Shown here piece by piece: positions 52,023 through 61,534 of a stretch of 62,482 nucleotides of DNA. The stretch lies in assembly GCA_934130045.1 (NCBI GenBank), contig CAKOXI010000005.1, positions 1-62,482 of the forward strand. The letters are read 5' to 3'. A program made the translations under genes and the position numbers. Origin of the DNA: an uncultured Bacilli bacterium. GTDB lineage: Bacteria > Bacillota_I > Bacilli_A > RF39 > UBA660. The notes below the pieces were generated by a model. It had not been told where the DNA came from. It did no database searches and worked only from the letters and a program-made list of their open reading frames with translations. The number at the start of each line of letters is the position of its first letter. Position 1 is the stretch's first letter.

Positions 52023-53783
52023 ATGTTTAAGTTGTTTAAAAATTTTAATAAAAAAGATTTATTAATTATAATATTATGTATTATATTTGTTGTTATTCAA
52101 GTTTGGCTTGACTTAAAATTACCTGATTATATGTCTAGTATTACGCGTCTTGTTCAAACTGAAGGAAGTAGTATGAATGAAATTATTTTGCAAGGTGTTT
52201 ATATGCTACTTTGTGCATTTGGTAGTTTATTATCAGCCATTTGTGTAGGATATATGTCATCTCTACTTTCAGCAAATTTTTCAAAAATACTTAGAAAAAA
52301 AATCTTTAATAAAGTTGAAGATTTTGGAACTGAAGAAATAAAAAAATTCTCAACTAGTAGTTTAATAACTAGAACAACTAATGATGTTACACAAATAGAG
52401 ATGCTTATTTCTATGGGATTACAATTATTAATTAAAGCACCTATTATGGCTGTATGGGCAATTAGTAAAATTTTAAATAAGAGTATTGAGTGGAGTGCAC
52501 TAACGGGAGTAGGTGTTGTTGTCCTTTTAGCAACAATAATAACAATAATGCTAATTGTTTTACCTAGATTTGAAATAGTTCAAAAATTAATCGATAAAGT
52601 AAATGGTGTTACTCGTGAAAATTTAATGGGTATTAGAGTTGTTAGAGCATTTAATGCTGAAAAATTTGAGGAAGAAAGATTTGATAAAGTAAATTGCGAA
52701 TTAACTAATACTCAATTATTTAATCAAAAATGTTTCGCAATTTTAAATCCAATGATGAATATTGTTATGCATTTTTTAACACTTGGAATTTATTTTATTG
52801 GCGCTATATTAATTGAAAAATCTTTAATGTCAGATAAAATAACATTATTTAGTGATATGGTAGTTTTCTCAAGTTATGGTATGCAGGTTATTATGTCATT
52901 TTTAATGCTTGCAATGATTTTTATGATGTGGCCAAGAGCTCAAGTTTCGGCAAAACGTATTAATGAAGTACTTGATTCAAGCATTTCAATAATTGATGGA
53001 AATTATTCTGATGCTGGTTTAGAAAAGGGAACAGTAGAATTTAAGAATGTTTCATTTAAATATCCTGATGCAGATGAATATTTACTTAAAAATATTTCAT
53101 TTAAAGTAAATAAGGGTGAAACTATTGCGTTTATTGGTTCAACAGGAAGTGGTAAATCAACACTTATAAATTTAGTTCCAAGATTTTATGATGTAACTGA
53201 TGGAGAAATTTTAGTTGACGGAATTAATGTTAAAGAATATAAGGGTGAGGTTTTACATAATAAAATAGGTTATGTACCACAAAAGGCAGTTATGTTTACT
53301 GGAACCGTTTTCTATAATGTTGCTTATGGTGAGGCAGCTGAAAAAGATATATCTTTAGATAAGGTAAAAAAAGCAATAGAAGTTGCGCAGGGAACTGATT
53401 TTGTTGAAAAAATGGAAAATACTTATGAAGCTCATATTGCTCGTGGCGGAACAAATGTATCTGGTGGTCAAAAACAAAGACTTGCGATTGCTCGTGCTAT
53501 AGCAAAAGATCCAGAAATTTATATTTTTGATGATTCATTTTCAGCTCTAGATTATAAAACAGATTCAATTTTACGTCGTGAATTAAAAAAATATACAAAA
53601 GATGCTACAAGTATGATTGTAGCTCAAAGAATTGGTACAATTATAAATGCTGATAAAATTGTTGTTTTAGATAAAGGAGAATGTGTAGGAATTGGAACAC
53701 ATAAAGAATTATTAAAGAGTTGTGAAGTTTATAAAGAGATTGCTTTATCACAACTTTCAAAGGAGGAGTTAGAAAATGCCTAG
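52023..53783 (+). CDS. ABC exporter half-transporter (degenerate ATP site subunit)
   Basis: A 586-residue fused permease-ATPase with six helices then the ATPase domain: Walker A GSTGSGKST near 372, signature VSGGQKQRLAIARA, Walker B YIFDDSFSALD near 503. The usual catalytic Glu after Walker B is Asp (DDS), which marks the non-hydrolysing site of heterodimeric exporters such as LmrCD and BmrCD. It overlaps the partner gene by 8 bases. Such exporters remove drugs or lipid-like compounds; the substrate is unknown. Confidence 0.9.
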   Translation: MFKLFKNFNKKDLLIIILCIIFVVIQVWLDLKLPDYMSSITRLVQTEGSSMNEIILQGVYMLLCAFGSLLSAICVGYMSSLLSANFSKILRKKIFNKVEDFGTEEIKKFSTSSLITRTTNDVTQIEMLISMGLQLLIKAPIMAVWAISKILNKSIEWSALTGVGVVVLLATIITIMLIVLPRFEIVQKLIDKVNGVTRENLMGIRVVRAFNAEKFEEERFDKVNCELTNTQLFNQKCFAILNPMMNIVMHFLTLGIYFIGAILIEKSLMSDKITLFSDMVVFSSYGMQVIMSFLMLAMIFMMWPRAQVSAKRINEVLDSSISIIDGNYSDAGLEKGTVEFKNVSFKYPDADEYLLKNISFKVNKGETIAFIGSTGSGKSTLINLVPRFYDVTDGEILVDGINVKEYKGEVLHNKIGYVPQKAVMFTGTVFYNVAYGEAAEKDISLDKVKKAIEVAQGTDFVEKMENTYEAHIARGGTNVSGGQKQRLAIARAIAKDPEIYIFDDSFSALDYKTDSILRRELKKYTKDATSMIVAQRIGTIINADKIVVLDKGECVGIGTHKELLKSCEVYKEIALSQLSKEELENA

Positions 53784-55728
53784 ACCAGCAAGAACAATGG
53801 AAAAATCTAAAGATTTTAAAGGTTCAATGAAAAAACTTATTAAAAGTTTAAAAAGTTTTCATGTTTTACTTATAATTTCATTAGTATTAGCAATGGCAAG
53901 TGCAATTTTAGCTCTTGTTTCTCCTAACAAATTATCAGATTTAACAAATGAGGTAACACTTGGTATTACTCCAAATATTAGTGAAGAAGTAATTTCTTCA
54001 ATTATGAGTGATGATAGTATTAGTGCAGAAGATAAGTTAGAATTTTCTAAAATTTTAGAACAAGCTAGGGAAAACACTGATAACAAAACAGAATTACTAG
54101 AGTCATTTGATGAATTACCAACTAGTATATACGACAAAATAAAACCATCAATTGATATGAAAAAAGTTGAAAATATTGCGTTATTATTAGTTATTTTATA
54201 TTTGATAAGTGCATTATTTAGTTATATTGAAGGAATTTTAATGACTGTTGTTTCAAATGGTTATGCGAAAAATTTAAGAACTAATATTAGTAAAAAAATA
54301 AATAAATTACCACTTAAATATTTTGATAGTCATGAAACTGGTGATATATTATCACGTGTTACTAACGACGTTGATACAATAGCGACTAATTTAAATCAAA
54401 GTTTAACTACATTAGTTACTAGTATTACATTATTTATAGGTTCAATAATTATGATGTTTACTACAAATTGGATTATGGCTTTAACAGCGATTGTTTCAAG
54501 TTTAATCGGTTTTAGTTTTATGGGACTTATTTTAGGTAAAAGTCAAAAATATTTTACTGAAAGACAAACTGAACTTGGAAATTTGAATGGCTATATTGAG
54601 GAAATATATTCAGGACATAATGTCGTTAAGGCATATAATGGTGATAAAGAAGCTAGAGAAAATTTTGAAAAATTAAATGATAAGTTATTTGTATGTAATC
54701 AAAAAAGTCAATTTTTATCAGGTCTAATGCCTCCAATGATGAGTTTTGTTGGAAATTTAGGATATGTTGCTGTATGCGTAGTAGGTGCATTACTTACTAT
54801 GAATAATACAATTTCATTTGGAGTTATTGTTGCATTTATGATTTATGTTAGATTGTTTACAAATCCAATGGGACAAATGGCTCAAGCTATGACAAGTTTA
54901 CAATCAACTGTAGCTGCAAGTGAACGTGTTTTTGAATTTTTAAATGAAGAAGAAATGTCAGATCAAAAACATTTGACAAAATATTTAAGTAAAGATTCAG
55001 TAAAAGGTGAAATTGAATTTAAAAATGTAAAATTTGGTTATGATAAAGATAAAATGATTATAAATGATTTTAGTGTTAAGGCAAAACCAGGTGAAAAAAT
55101 TGCGATTGTAGGTCCAACTGGTGCTGGAAAAACAACAATGGTTAATTTACTTATGAAATTTTATGAAATTAATGATGGTGATATCTTAATTGATGGAGTA
55201 TCTACTAAAGAATTAACAAGAGAAAATATTCACGAATTATTTGTAATGGTTTTACAAGATACTTGGGTTTTTGACGGTACAATTAGAGATAATATTAAAT
55301 TTAATAAAGAAAATGTAACAGATGAAGAAATTTGGGCAGCATGTAAAACTGTTGGAATTGATCACTTTATTAAGACATTACCAGGTGGACTTGATTGTAA
55401 ATTAGATGAAACTGAAACAATTAGTCAAGGTCAAAGACAACTTCTTACAATTGCTCGTGGTATGATTGAAAATGAACCATTTTTAATACTAGATGAAGCT
55501 ACTAGTAATGTCGATACAAGAACTGAGGAATTGGTTCAAAAAGCTATGGATAAATTAACATCAGGAAGAACTTCTTTCATAATTGCGCATAGATTGTCAA
55601 CTATTAAGAATGCTGATAAGATTTTAGTTATGAAAAATGGCGATATAATTGAATCTGGTACACATGATGAATTAATGAATAAAAATGGCTTTTATGCTGA
55701 ACTTTATAATTCACAGTTTGAGTTATAG
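53776..55728 (+). CDS. ABC exporter half-transporter (catalytic ATP site subunit)
   Basis: A 650-residue partner with an extended N-terminus and long first loop containing many Ser/Asp/Glu, six helices and an ATPase domain with Walker A GPTGAGKTT near 444, signature ISQGQRQLLTIARG and Walker B LILDEATSNVD with the intact catalytic Glu. The signature is SQGQ rather than SGGQ. Paired with the preceding subunit, this gives one intact site (Glu of this subunit plus SGGQ of the partner) and one degenerate site, typical of a heterodimer. Confidence 0.9.
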   Translation: MPRPARTMEKSKDFKGSMKKLIKSLKSFHVLLIISLVLAMASAILALVSPNKLSDLTNEVTLGITPNISEEVISSIMSDDSISAEDKLEFSKILEQARENTDNKTELLESFDELPTSIYDKIKPSIDMKKVENIALLLVILYLISALFSYIEGILMTVVSNGYAKNLRTNISKKINKLPLKYFDSHETGDILSRVTNDVDTIATNLNQSLTTLVTSITLFIGSIIMMFTTNWIMALTAIVSSLIGFSFMGLILGKSQKYFTERQTELGNLNGYIEEIYSGHNVVKAYNGDKEARENFEKLNDKLFVCNQKSQFLSGLMPPMMSFVGNLGYVAVCVVGALLTMNNTISFGVIVAFMIYVRLFTNPMGQMAQAMTSLQSTVAASERVFEFLNEEEMSDQKHLTKYLSKDSVKGEIEFKNVKFGYDKDKMIINDFSVKAKPGEKIAIVGPTGAGKTTMVNLLMKFYEINDGDILIDGVSTKELTRENIHELFVMVLQDTWVFDGTIRDNIKFNKENVTDEEIWAACKTVGIDHFIKTLPGGLDCKLDETETISQGQRQLLTIARGMIENEPFLILDEATSNVDTRTEELVQKAMDKLTSGRTSFIIAHRLSTIKNADKILVMKNGDIIESGTHDELMNKNGFYAELYNSQFEL

Positions 55729-55744
55729 TTAAAAATATTATTAT

Positions 55745-55779
55745 AAAAAAATGCTTTCTAAAATGAAGGCATTTTTTTT
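55745..55779. terminator. Bidirectional terminator after the ABC exporter
   Basis: AAAAAATGCTTTC (about 55746-55758), loop TAAAAT, GAAGGCATTTTTT (55765-55777), one T-G wobble. T-run on one side and A-run on the other serve both convergent units. Confidence 0.85.
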
Positions 55780-55787
55780 GTAATTTG

Positions 55788-56303
55788 TTAAATATTTTTA
55801 GTTAATTTTTTAGAATATGTGGGAATTAGTCTAGATATTTTTATTTCTTCTCCTAGGTATTTTTGATTTTCAAATGGTTTTAATATCCATTCATTATTTA
55901 GGTATCTTATTATGTTTTGAATAAGTAATATTTCATTTTCTTCAATATGTTCACTTGCATCTAAAAAATTTAGAACCGTATTTTCAATTTTGTTAATATT
56001 TTTATTTAGTAGATATAATTTTAATTCACAAACTAAATTATTTAGTTCATGTTTATTTTTTATAAATGGATTTTGTTGTTTAATTATTGCTAAACAAAAA
56101 TCTAAATTTGTTGGATCTTGAATTATATTTATCGTGTAATCTTTTTTTAGATAAATAAAAATTTCATTTAAAATATCAAATTCATTTTCAAGTATTGTTG
56201 ATTCTGAATCAATTAAATTAAGTGCTTCTTGCATAATTCTTTTATCATTTTGATTAGAAGTCATTTTGACATATTTATTAATAATCGATTTAAAATTTTC
56301 CAT
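55788..56303 (-). CDS. Hypothetical protein paired with an HD-GYP protein
   Basis: A 171-residue soluble, mostly helical, acidic protein. No domain recognised. It is the second gene of a two-gene minus-strand operon with the HD-GYP gene, one base apart, and AAGGAG precedes its ATG at 56303. It may partner the phosphodiesterase, but there is no direct evidence. Confidence 0.6.
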   Translation of the reverse strand: MENFKSIINKYVKMTSNQNDKRIMQEALNLIDSESTILENEFDILNEIFIYLKKDYTINIIQDPTNLDFCLAIIKQQNPFIKNKHELNNLVCELKLYLLNKNINKIENTVLNFLDASEHIEENEILLIQNIIRYLNNEWILKPFENQKYLGEEIKISRLIPTYSKKLTKNI

Positions 56304-56304
56304 A

Positions 56305-57522
56305 CTATATCTCCTTTTTTACAAATTGTGAATTATTTTTTTCATTTAAATTTACTTGTTTTAACATATTTTTAGAATTAACATCTGCTAATTTTTTTGC
56401 AGTTTGTAGATTATCCATTGTTGTTTTACTGTTTTTGATTACTTTTATAAATTTATCAACTAAAACTGGATTATAAAAAAGTCCTAATCCACCATCAACT
56501 CCATATGGTTTTGTATGCATTTTTAAATCTTCAAATGCCTCTTCAGCGGATTTTACTTGATTATATGATCTTTGTGATGTCATTGCATCAAAACTGTCTG
56601 CGATAGCCAAAATTTGCGCAAATAGAGGAATATCATTTCCTTTTAATCCATCAGGATATCCACTTCCATCATATTTTTCATGATGTGCCCTTACTATACT
56701 ATTTAAATATCCTAATTGATCACCAGGCAATAATAATGCACCTAATTCAACATGCTTTTTCATTAAATTAAATTCTAAATCATTTAGTTTGGTTGTTTTT
56801 GTTATAACAGCATCAGGAAGTGCGATTTTTCCAATATCATGTAAATTTGCAGCTAATATTAAGTCTTCTAACTGTTCTTCATTTAATCCTAATTCCTGAC
56901 CTAATGCTTCTGCATAATTAGCAACTCTTTGACAATGACCGGCAGTATAGTTATCTTTAAGCTCTATGAAGTTATTTAATGTATTTGCAAGTTTAAATAA
57001 AAATTCTTTTGAAACTGCTTCTATTGTTTTTCCACCTTGAATTTGTTTATTTACTTGTATACTATTATAAATTTCTTTTGCTTGAATTTTTGTAATTTTT
57101 TGTAATTTTCCTATATTTGCCATTTGACACATATTAATTATCTTGCCCATTGATAATTCAGATTTTGTTTGTTTTATTATTTTATTATTTTTTTCTAGTT
57201 CAACTTCTTCACCAGAAAGTTCAAAGCAATTTCCAAAAATATTATTTGTTTTTTTTGTAGTAACTTTAGCAAGTCCAGAATTTGCTTCATAAAGAACTGC
57301 TATTATTTTATCATTTATGTTACTTTCAATATCACAAATAACAACATCTGGTTTTTGCAATATATGTTTATTTTTTAATTCAAAAAATTTTGTATGGTCA
57401 TTTGCAATATCAACGATTTCAAAATGTTCGTTTGGCAGGTATCTATTTATAATTGAATATTCTCTTGCATTAATATCATATAACCATACTATATATCTAC
57501 TATTTTTATAATTTCTATTCAT
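56305..57522 (-). CDS. HD-GYP domain cyclic-nucleotide phosphodiesterase
   Basis: A 405-residue protein. The N-terminal 100 residues look like a divergent receiver/REC-like domain (YIVWLYDINAREYSIINRYL, PDVVICDIES); the C-terminal HD-GYP domain has the HD pair in LHDIGKIALP (H228/D229) and DGSGYPDGLKG (G288-P290), plus AHHEKYDGSG. HD-GYP enzymes hydrolyse cyclic di-GMP or related nucleotides. No cyclase is in this window. GGTGATT before ATG 57522 is the ribosome site. Confidence 0.88.
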   Translation of the reverse strand: MNRNYKNSRYIVWLYDINAREYSIINRYLPNEHFEIVDIANDHTKFFELKNKHILQKPDVVICDIESNINDKIIAVLYEANSGLAKVTTKKTNNIFGNCFELSGEEVELEKNNKIIKQTKSELSMGKIINMCQMANIGKLQKITKIQAKEIYNSIQVNKQIQGGKTIEAVSKEFLFKLANTLNNFIELKDNYTAGHCQRVANYAEALGQELGLNEEQLEDLILAANLHDIGKIALPDAVITKTTKLNDLEFNLMKKHVELGALLLPGDQLGYLNSIVRAHHEKYDGSGYPDGLKGNDIPLFAQILAIADSFDAMTSQRSYNQVKSAEEAFEDLKMHTKPYGVDGGLGLFYNPVLVDKFIKVIKNSKTTMDNLQTAKKLADVNSKNMLKQVNLNEKNNSQFVKKEI

Positions 57523-57539
57523 ATAATCACCATTTATTA

Positions 57540-57799
57540 TTTTAACATAAATTGAAAAATATAATCTAAATATATAAAATAATATATTTTTTAATTTTAT
57601 AATTTGTTAAATATCTTAAATTATTTTTAATATTTACCAATTGTTTTATATTGATTTTTTGTGATAATACCTACGAAAATGTATCAAATGAAAAAATGTA
57701 TTTATTACTTCAATGGTATTCTTGATTATTTAAACATAGTTATTTTTTATTATCCGTTTAATAATTATATTAAATACAAGTATAATAAATATGATTGTA
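57540..57799. other. AT-rich intergenic region between divergent genes
   Basis: Contains no credible gene. A short open reading on the plus strand near 57661-57843 has no ribosome site and overlaps the next promoter. No clear hairpin was seen. Confidence 0.55.
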
Positions 57800-57828
57800 T
57801 TGATTTTTTTTTTTATAAATGCTACAAT
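57800..57828 (+). promoter_or_regulatory. Sigma-A promoter of the prepilin-like pair
   Basis: TTGATT at 57800-57805, 17 bases, TACAAT at 57823-57828 preceded by TGC. Confidence 0.78.
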
Positions 57829-57853
57829 TGTTTTGTAAAATAGGAGGAGTTTT

Positions 57854-58291
57854 ATGAGCAAAAACAATGGTTTTACATTAGTAGAAGTTTTATCTACAAT
57901 TGTGATATTGGCTTTAATTTCTTTAATTGCAATTCCTTCAGTAATAAAAACTATAAAAGATGGTAGAACTGATCTTTATGATAACCAAATAAGCTTAATC
58001 AAGTCATCTGCAATTAGTTATGTTACCAATGAAATTATGCATCCTAATACCAACAATTCCATTTATCAAATGCTTTATGGCGATGATAAAGAATATAATA
58101 TATATTTAAGTGAATTACAGAAATTAGGTTATGCAGAAGAGATATCAAATCCATTATGTGATAATGGAGGATATTTTGATTCAAGTAAAATTTATATAAA
58201 TATACAAAAACAAGAAAATAATGAATATTTATATACAGTTCTGTGTCAAGATAACTGTGATATGAAAAGTAGTTGTTTAGTTAAAGATTAG
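57854..58291 (+). CDS. Type IV prepilin-like protein (GFTLVEV), copy 1
   Basis: A 145-residue prepilin: leader MSKNNG, cleavage/methylation site GFTLVEV (E12), hydrophobic helix to about residue 28 and a soluble domain with cysteines near the C-terminus (CDNGG, CQDNCDMKSSC). AGGAGG precedes ATG 57854. It is followed after 9 bases by a longer relative with the same N-terminus and similar middle (SNPLC, YGD, LQ-LGYA). A minor pilin or pseudopilin; assembly genes are not in the window. Confidence 0.82.
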   Translation: MSKNNGFTLVEVLSTIVILALISLIAIPSVIKTIKDGRTDLYDNQISLIKSSAISYVTNEIMHPNTNNSIYQMLYGDDKEYNIYLSELQKLGYAEEISNPLCDNGGYFDSSKIYINIQKQENNEYLYTVLCQDNCDMKSSCLVKD

Positions 58292-58300
58292 GAGGAAAAT

Positions 58301-59659
58301 ATGGAAAATATTATAAAAAAGAAAAAAGGTTTTACATTAGTAGAATTATTATCAGTTATAACGATTTTACTATTAATAGCTCTTATTTGTATACCAGCAG
58401 TATTAAAAAGAGTAAAAAAAGGAAAAGAAGATTTATATTCTTCCCAAATAGATTTAATAAAATCAACAGCATCTAGTTATATGAGTGATCAAATTATGCA
58501 TCCAAATTATAGTAGTGAGGCATATGGTGTAATATTTGGTGATAAGGTAGGATTTATAATTTCATTGTCAGAATTACAACAATTAGGTTATGCAGATTTT
58601 AAAATATCAAATCCGTTATGTGAAAATAATGGTTATTTTGACCCAAGTGATGTGTATATTAGAATTACAAAGATTGGTTCTGACTATGAATATGAAGTTT
58701 ATAGTTATAATGAAAATGATTTAACAAAAAGTTGTGTTGGTGAGGATGTAGTTACAACGAAGGTTACAACTACTAAAACAACAACTACTAAAGTTAGTGG
58801 TACTACAGAACCTAATATAGAACCTGATGACATTAAGCTACCTACATACGATGTAGAACCAAGTGGTTGGTCAAAATCAAAGACAGTTACAATAAATTAT
58901 CCTGATGGTTATATAAATGAGTATAGTACAAATGATGGTGCATCTTGGAATAGATATGTTGGACCGGTTAAATTTAATGAAAATGGTAAAATAATAGCCC
59001 GAATACGTAAAGACAATAAAATTTTTACTTCTGATTCAAAAACTGTTGATATGATAGATAATATAGCACCACAAATTAATAGTTTTAGTGGCTATAGCAA
59101 AAGTGAAAATAATTATGGAACAACTTCTTTATCTTTAAGTGTTAGTGCAACTGATACGGAAAGCGGAATTGTAAAATATGTTTTTTATAAAGTTGATAAA
59201 TCATCTAATAAAGAAACAAAACTTGAAGAAACTACGAGTAATACAATTAATTTTAGTAATTTAGGTTCAAATAATTATGTAGTATATGTTATAGATAAGG
59301 TTGGAAATGTTTCAAAAAAAGAGTTAGTAGAAACATGCGAAGAAGATAAACATAAATCTAGCAGTTGTTATAATGGAATTAGAACGATATATACTTCTTG
59401 TAATACTGGTAGAATAACAAAAGTTCAAACTAGTATAGGATGTTCAAGCGCTTCAAGTAGTGGAAGTGGATCTTCAAGTGGTAGTTGTATTCCACAACAT
59501 TGTACTGTTCATAGTGAAACTGGTAGTCATGGTGAACCAATGACATGTTATGAAAATGCTAGTGGTTCTATAAAGAGTTGTAGTAATAGTAGTATGTATC
59601 CAAATGCAGGTAGTACTGCTCAATCAAATTGTGATTCTATAAATGCTAAATGTGGTTAA
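58301..59659 (+). CDS. Type IV prepilin-like protein with Ig-like/Cys-Ser tail, copy 2
   Basis: A 452-residue prepilin with GFTLVELLS after a Lys-rich leader, a helix and a pilin-like region matching copy 1 to about 150. Then comes a Thr-rich linker (VTTKVTTTKTTTTK), an Ig-like/chitobiase-type domain near 195-320 with repeated TDTESGIVKYVFYKVD, and a Ser/Gly/Cys-rich tail with about ten cysteines. The extra domain could bind a surface ligand; the tail could be disulfide-bonded. AGGAGG is the ribosome site and a terminator follows. Confidence 0.8.
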   Translation: MENIIKKKKGFTLVELLSVITILLLIALICIPAVLKRVKKGKEDLYSSQIDLIKSTASSYMSDQIMHPNYSSEAYGVIFGDKVGFIISLSELQQLGYADFKISNPLCENNGYFDPSDVYIRITKIGSDYEYEVYSYNENDLTKSCVGEDVVTTKVTTTKTTTTKVSGTTEPNIEPDDIKLPTYDVEPSGWSKSKTVTINYPDGYINEYSTNDGASWNRYVGPVKFNENGKIIARIRKDNKIFTSDSKTVDMIDNIAPQINSFSGYSKSENNYGTTSLSLSVSATDTESGIVKYVFYKVDKSSNKETKLEETTSNTINFSNLGSNNYVVYVIDKVGNVSKKELVETCEEDKHKSSSCYNGIRTIYTSCNTGRITKVQTSIGCSSASSSGSGSSSGSCIPQHCTVHSETGSHGEPMTCYENASGSIKSCSNSSMYPNAGSTAQSNCDSINAKCG

Positions 59660-59669
59660 TAATTCTATA

Positions 59670-59704
59670 AAAAAGTATTGAAATAAAAAATCAATACTTT
59701 TTTT
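59670..59704 (+). terminator. Terminator after the prepilin-like pair
   Basis: AAAAAGTATTGA (59670-59681), 9-base loop, TCAATACTTTTT (59691-59702) with T-run. Confidence 0.85.
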
Positions 59705-59733
59705 GAATATAAAAAAATTTTTTTTTCATAATA
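59705..59733 (+). promoter_or_regulatory. Consensus sigma-G promoter of the spoVA operon
   Basis: GAATA at 59705-59709, 17 bases, CATAATA at 59727-59733. This fits the B. subtilis sigma-G consensus (GHATR, N17-18, CATNHTA) exactly. In B. subtilis spoVA is a sigma-G operon, so promoter and gene content agree. The predicted transcript starts within the GGAGG ribosome site. Confidence 0.7.
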
Positions 59734-59750
59734 ATTTTAGGAGGAATTAT

Positions 59751-60191
59751 ATGGAAAAAAATAAATATAAACAAATCGTAGATAAATATACACCTAAAGA
59801 AAATCGAATGTATAATGGAATGCTTGCTTTTTTGTCTGGTGGACTAATGGGAGTAATTGGACAATTTATATTACAACTTTATTCTTATTATTTAGATATT
59901 CCTACTAAAGAGGCAGGAACTTATATGATAATAACTTTAATATTTATTGGTTGTTTATTAACTTGTTTTGGTTTTTTTGATAAATGGGTTAATTTTTGTA
60001 AAGCAGGATTATTTGTTCCAATTACAGGATTTGCGCATGCAATGATGAGTGCTGCACTTGATTATAAAAAGGAAGGATTAGTTACAGGACTTGGTGCTAG
60101 TATGTTTAAATTAAGTGGCGCTGTAATTATTTTTGGTGTTGTTAGTGCATATGTATTTGGTCTTTTAAGATTAATGATATTTGGAGGATAA
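59751..60191 (+). CDS. spoVAC: Stage V sporulation protein AC
   Basis: A 146-residue membrane protein with three or four hydrophobic segments and a SpoVAC signature: MLAFLSGGLMGVIGQFILQL, FGFFDKWVNFCKAGLFVPIT and GFAHAMMSAALDYKKEG. SpoVAC is a channel component for dipicolinic acid in the spore inner membrane. I use ATG 59751 (GGAGG at 59740-59744), not the longer frame from 59703, which overlaps the terminator and promoter. First of three linked genes. Confidence 0.9.
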   Translation: MEKNKYKQIVDKYTPKENRMYNGMLAFLSGGLMGVIGQFILQLYSYYLDIPTKEAGTYMIITLIFIGCLLTCFGFFDKWVNFCKAGLFVPITGFAHAMMSAALDYKKEGLVTGLGASMFKLSGAVIIFGVVSAYVFGLLRLMIFGG

Positions 60192-60194
60192 AAA

Positions 60195-61184
60195 ATGACA
60201 ATAAAATTTGATAATGTTTATATAAATGAAACTGGTACTATAACAGGTCCGTATGAAAAAAATGGACCATTACAAAGTTATTTTGACAAAAGTTATAATG
60301 ATTTTTATTTTGGATTAAAAACGTGGGAACAGGCTGATTCAAAATTAATAGAAGATTCGGTTGATATTTTGTTAAATAAAATTGGAAAAACTCGTTTTGA
60401 TATAAATTTACATATTTCAGGTGATCTAATGAATCAAATTACTTCATCAAATTATGCAGCAAGTAATTTAGGAATACCATATTTAGGAATATATAATGCA
60501 TGTGCTACCAGTGTTGAAGGATTAATTATAGGTTCAAGTTTGGTTGATAAAAATGTCATTAAAAATTGTATTTGTTCTGTTTCTTCTCATAATAATGCCG
60601 CAGAAAAACAATTTAGATATCCTGTTGAGTATGGCGGACCTAAAAGAAAAACGACAACATTTACAACAACAGGTGGTGCTAGTGCATATTTATCTAGTGA
60701 AAAAAATGGAATAAGGATAGATAGTGGAACAATTGGAACTGTTGTTGATATGGGAATAAAAGATGTTTACCATATGGGAGCAGTTATGGCTCCAGCAGCT
60801 GCTAAAACTATATATGAACATTTAAGAGATACAAAAAGAGAAATTGGTTATTATGATCTTATATTAACTGGTGATTTAGGTATTTATGGTAAAAAGATTT
60901 TAAAAGAATATATGGAAACAGAATACAATATAAAACTAAATAATTATGATGATACAGCTTGTATGATATTTGATTTAGATAAACAACCTGTATATGCGGG
61001 AGCAAGTGGACCTGCATGTGCACCACTTGTTACATATGGATATATATTTAATAAAATGCGTAAAAAAGAAATTTCAAAAATTTTATTGGTTGCAACTGGT
61101 GCTTTGATGTCGCCTACTATGGTAAATGAAAAAATGACTATTCCAGGTATTGCTCATGCGATTAGTTTGGAGGTAATAGAATGA
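60195..61184 (+). CDS. spoVAD: Stage V sporulation protein AD
   Basis: A 329-residue thiolase-like protein that binds dipicolinic acid and takes part in its uptake and release by spores. NACATSVEGLIIGS and TTFTTTGGASAYLSS and SGDLMNQITSSNYAA are SpoVAD-type signatures; ATG 60195 has GGAGG in the end of spoVAC. The start of spoVAE overlaps its stop by 4 bases, so these are translationally coupled. Confidence 0.92.
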   Translation: MTIKFDNVYINETGTITGPYEKNGPLQSYFDKSYNDFYFGLKTWEQADSKLIEDSVDILLNKIGKTRFDINLHISGDLMNQITSSNYAASNLGIPYLGIYNACATSVEGLIIGSSLVDKNVIKNCICSVSSHNNAAEKQFRYPVEYGGPKRKTTTFTTTGGASAYLSSEKNGIRIDSGTIGTVVDMGIKDVYHMGAVMAPAAAKTIYEHLRDTKREIGYYDLILTGDLGIYGKKILKEYMETEYNIKLNNYDDTACMIFDLDKQPVYAGASGPACAPLVTYGYIFNKMRKKEISKILLVATGALMSPTMVNEKMTIPGIAHAISLEVIE

Positions 61185-61531
61185 TATATATTAATGCCTT
61201 TTTATTTGCGGGAATTGTTTGTTTAATTGGTCAAGTTATATTAGATAATTCTAAGCTAACTCCTGGTCATATAACTGCTCTTTTTGTAATACTTGGTGCT
61301 TTTTTAGATTTATTTAACATTTATGATAAGTTTGTATTATGGGCTGGAGGAGGAGCTTTAGTACCTATTACAAGTTTTGGACACTTATTAATTCATGGAG
61401 CGCTAGAAAAAGCCTCTGAGTGTGGTTTTATGGGACTTGCGATGGGGATGTTTGATTTGACTTCATCTGGTATTATATCTGCTATTGTGATTTCTTTCTT
61501 TTTATCATTTATTTTTAATCCAAAGGATTAA
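61181..61531 (+). CDS. spoVAE: Stage V sporulation protein AE (SpoVAEb-like)
   Basis: A 116-residue, four-helix membrane protein with GQVILDNSKLTPGHITALF, GAFLDLFNIYDKFVLWAGGG and PITSFGHLLIHGALEKA, as in SpoVAEb. It completes the C-D-E set of the dipicolinic acid channel. Overlaps spoVAD by 4 bases. Confidence 0.88.
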   Translation: MIYINAFLFAGIVCLIGQVILDNSKLTPGHITALFVILGAFLDLFNIYDKFVLWAGGGALVPITSFGHLLIHGALEKASECGFMGLAMGMFDLTSSGIISAIVISFFLSFIFNPKD

Positions 61532-61534
61532 AAA

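Noticed and set aside
57661..57843. 60-codon open reading frame before the prepilin-like gene
   Set aside because: No ribosome site, odd composition, and it overlaps the promoter at 57800-57828.
59703..59750. Longer SpoVAC starting at 59703
   Set aside because: This stretch overlaps the preceding terminator and the sigma-G promoter; GGAGG fits ATG 59751.
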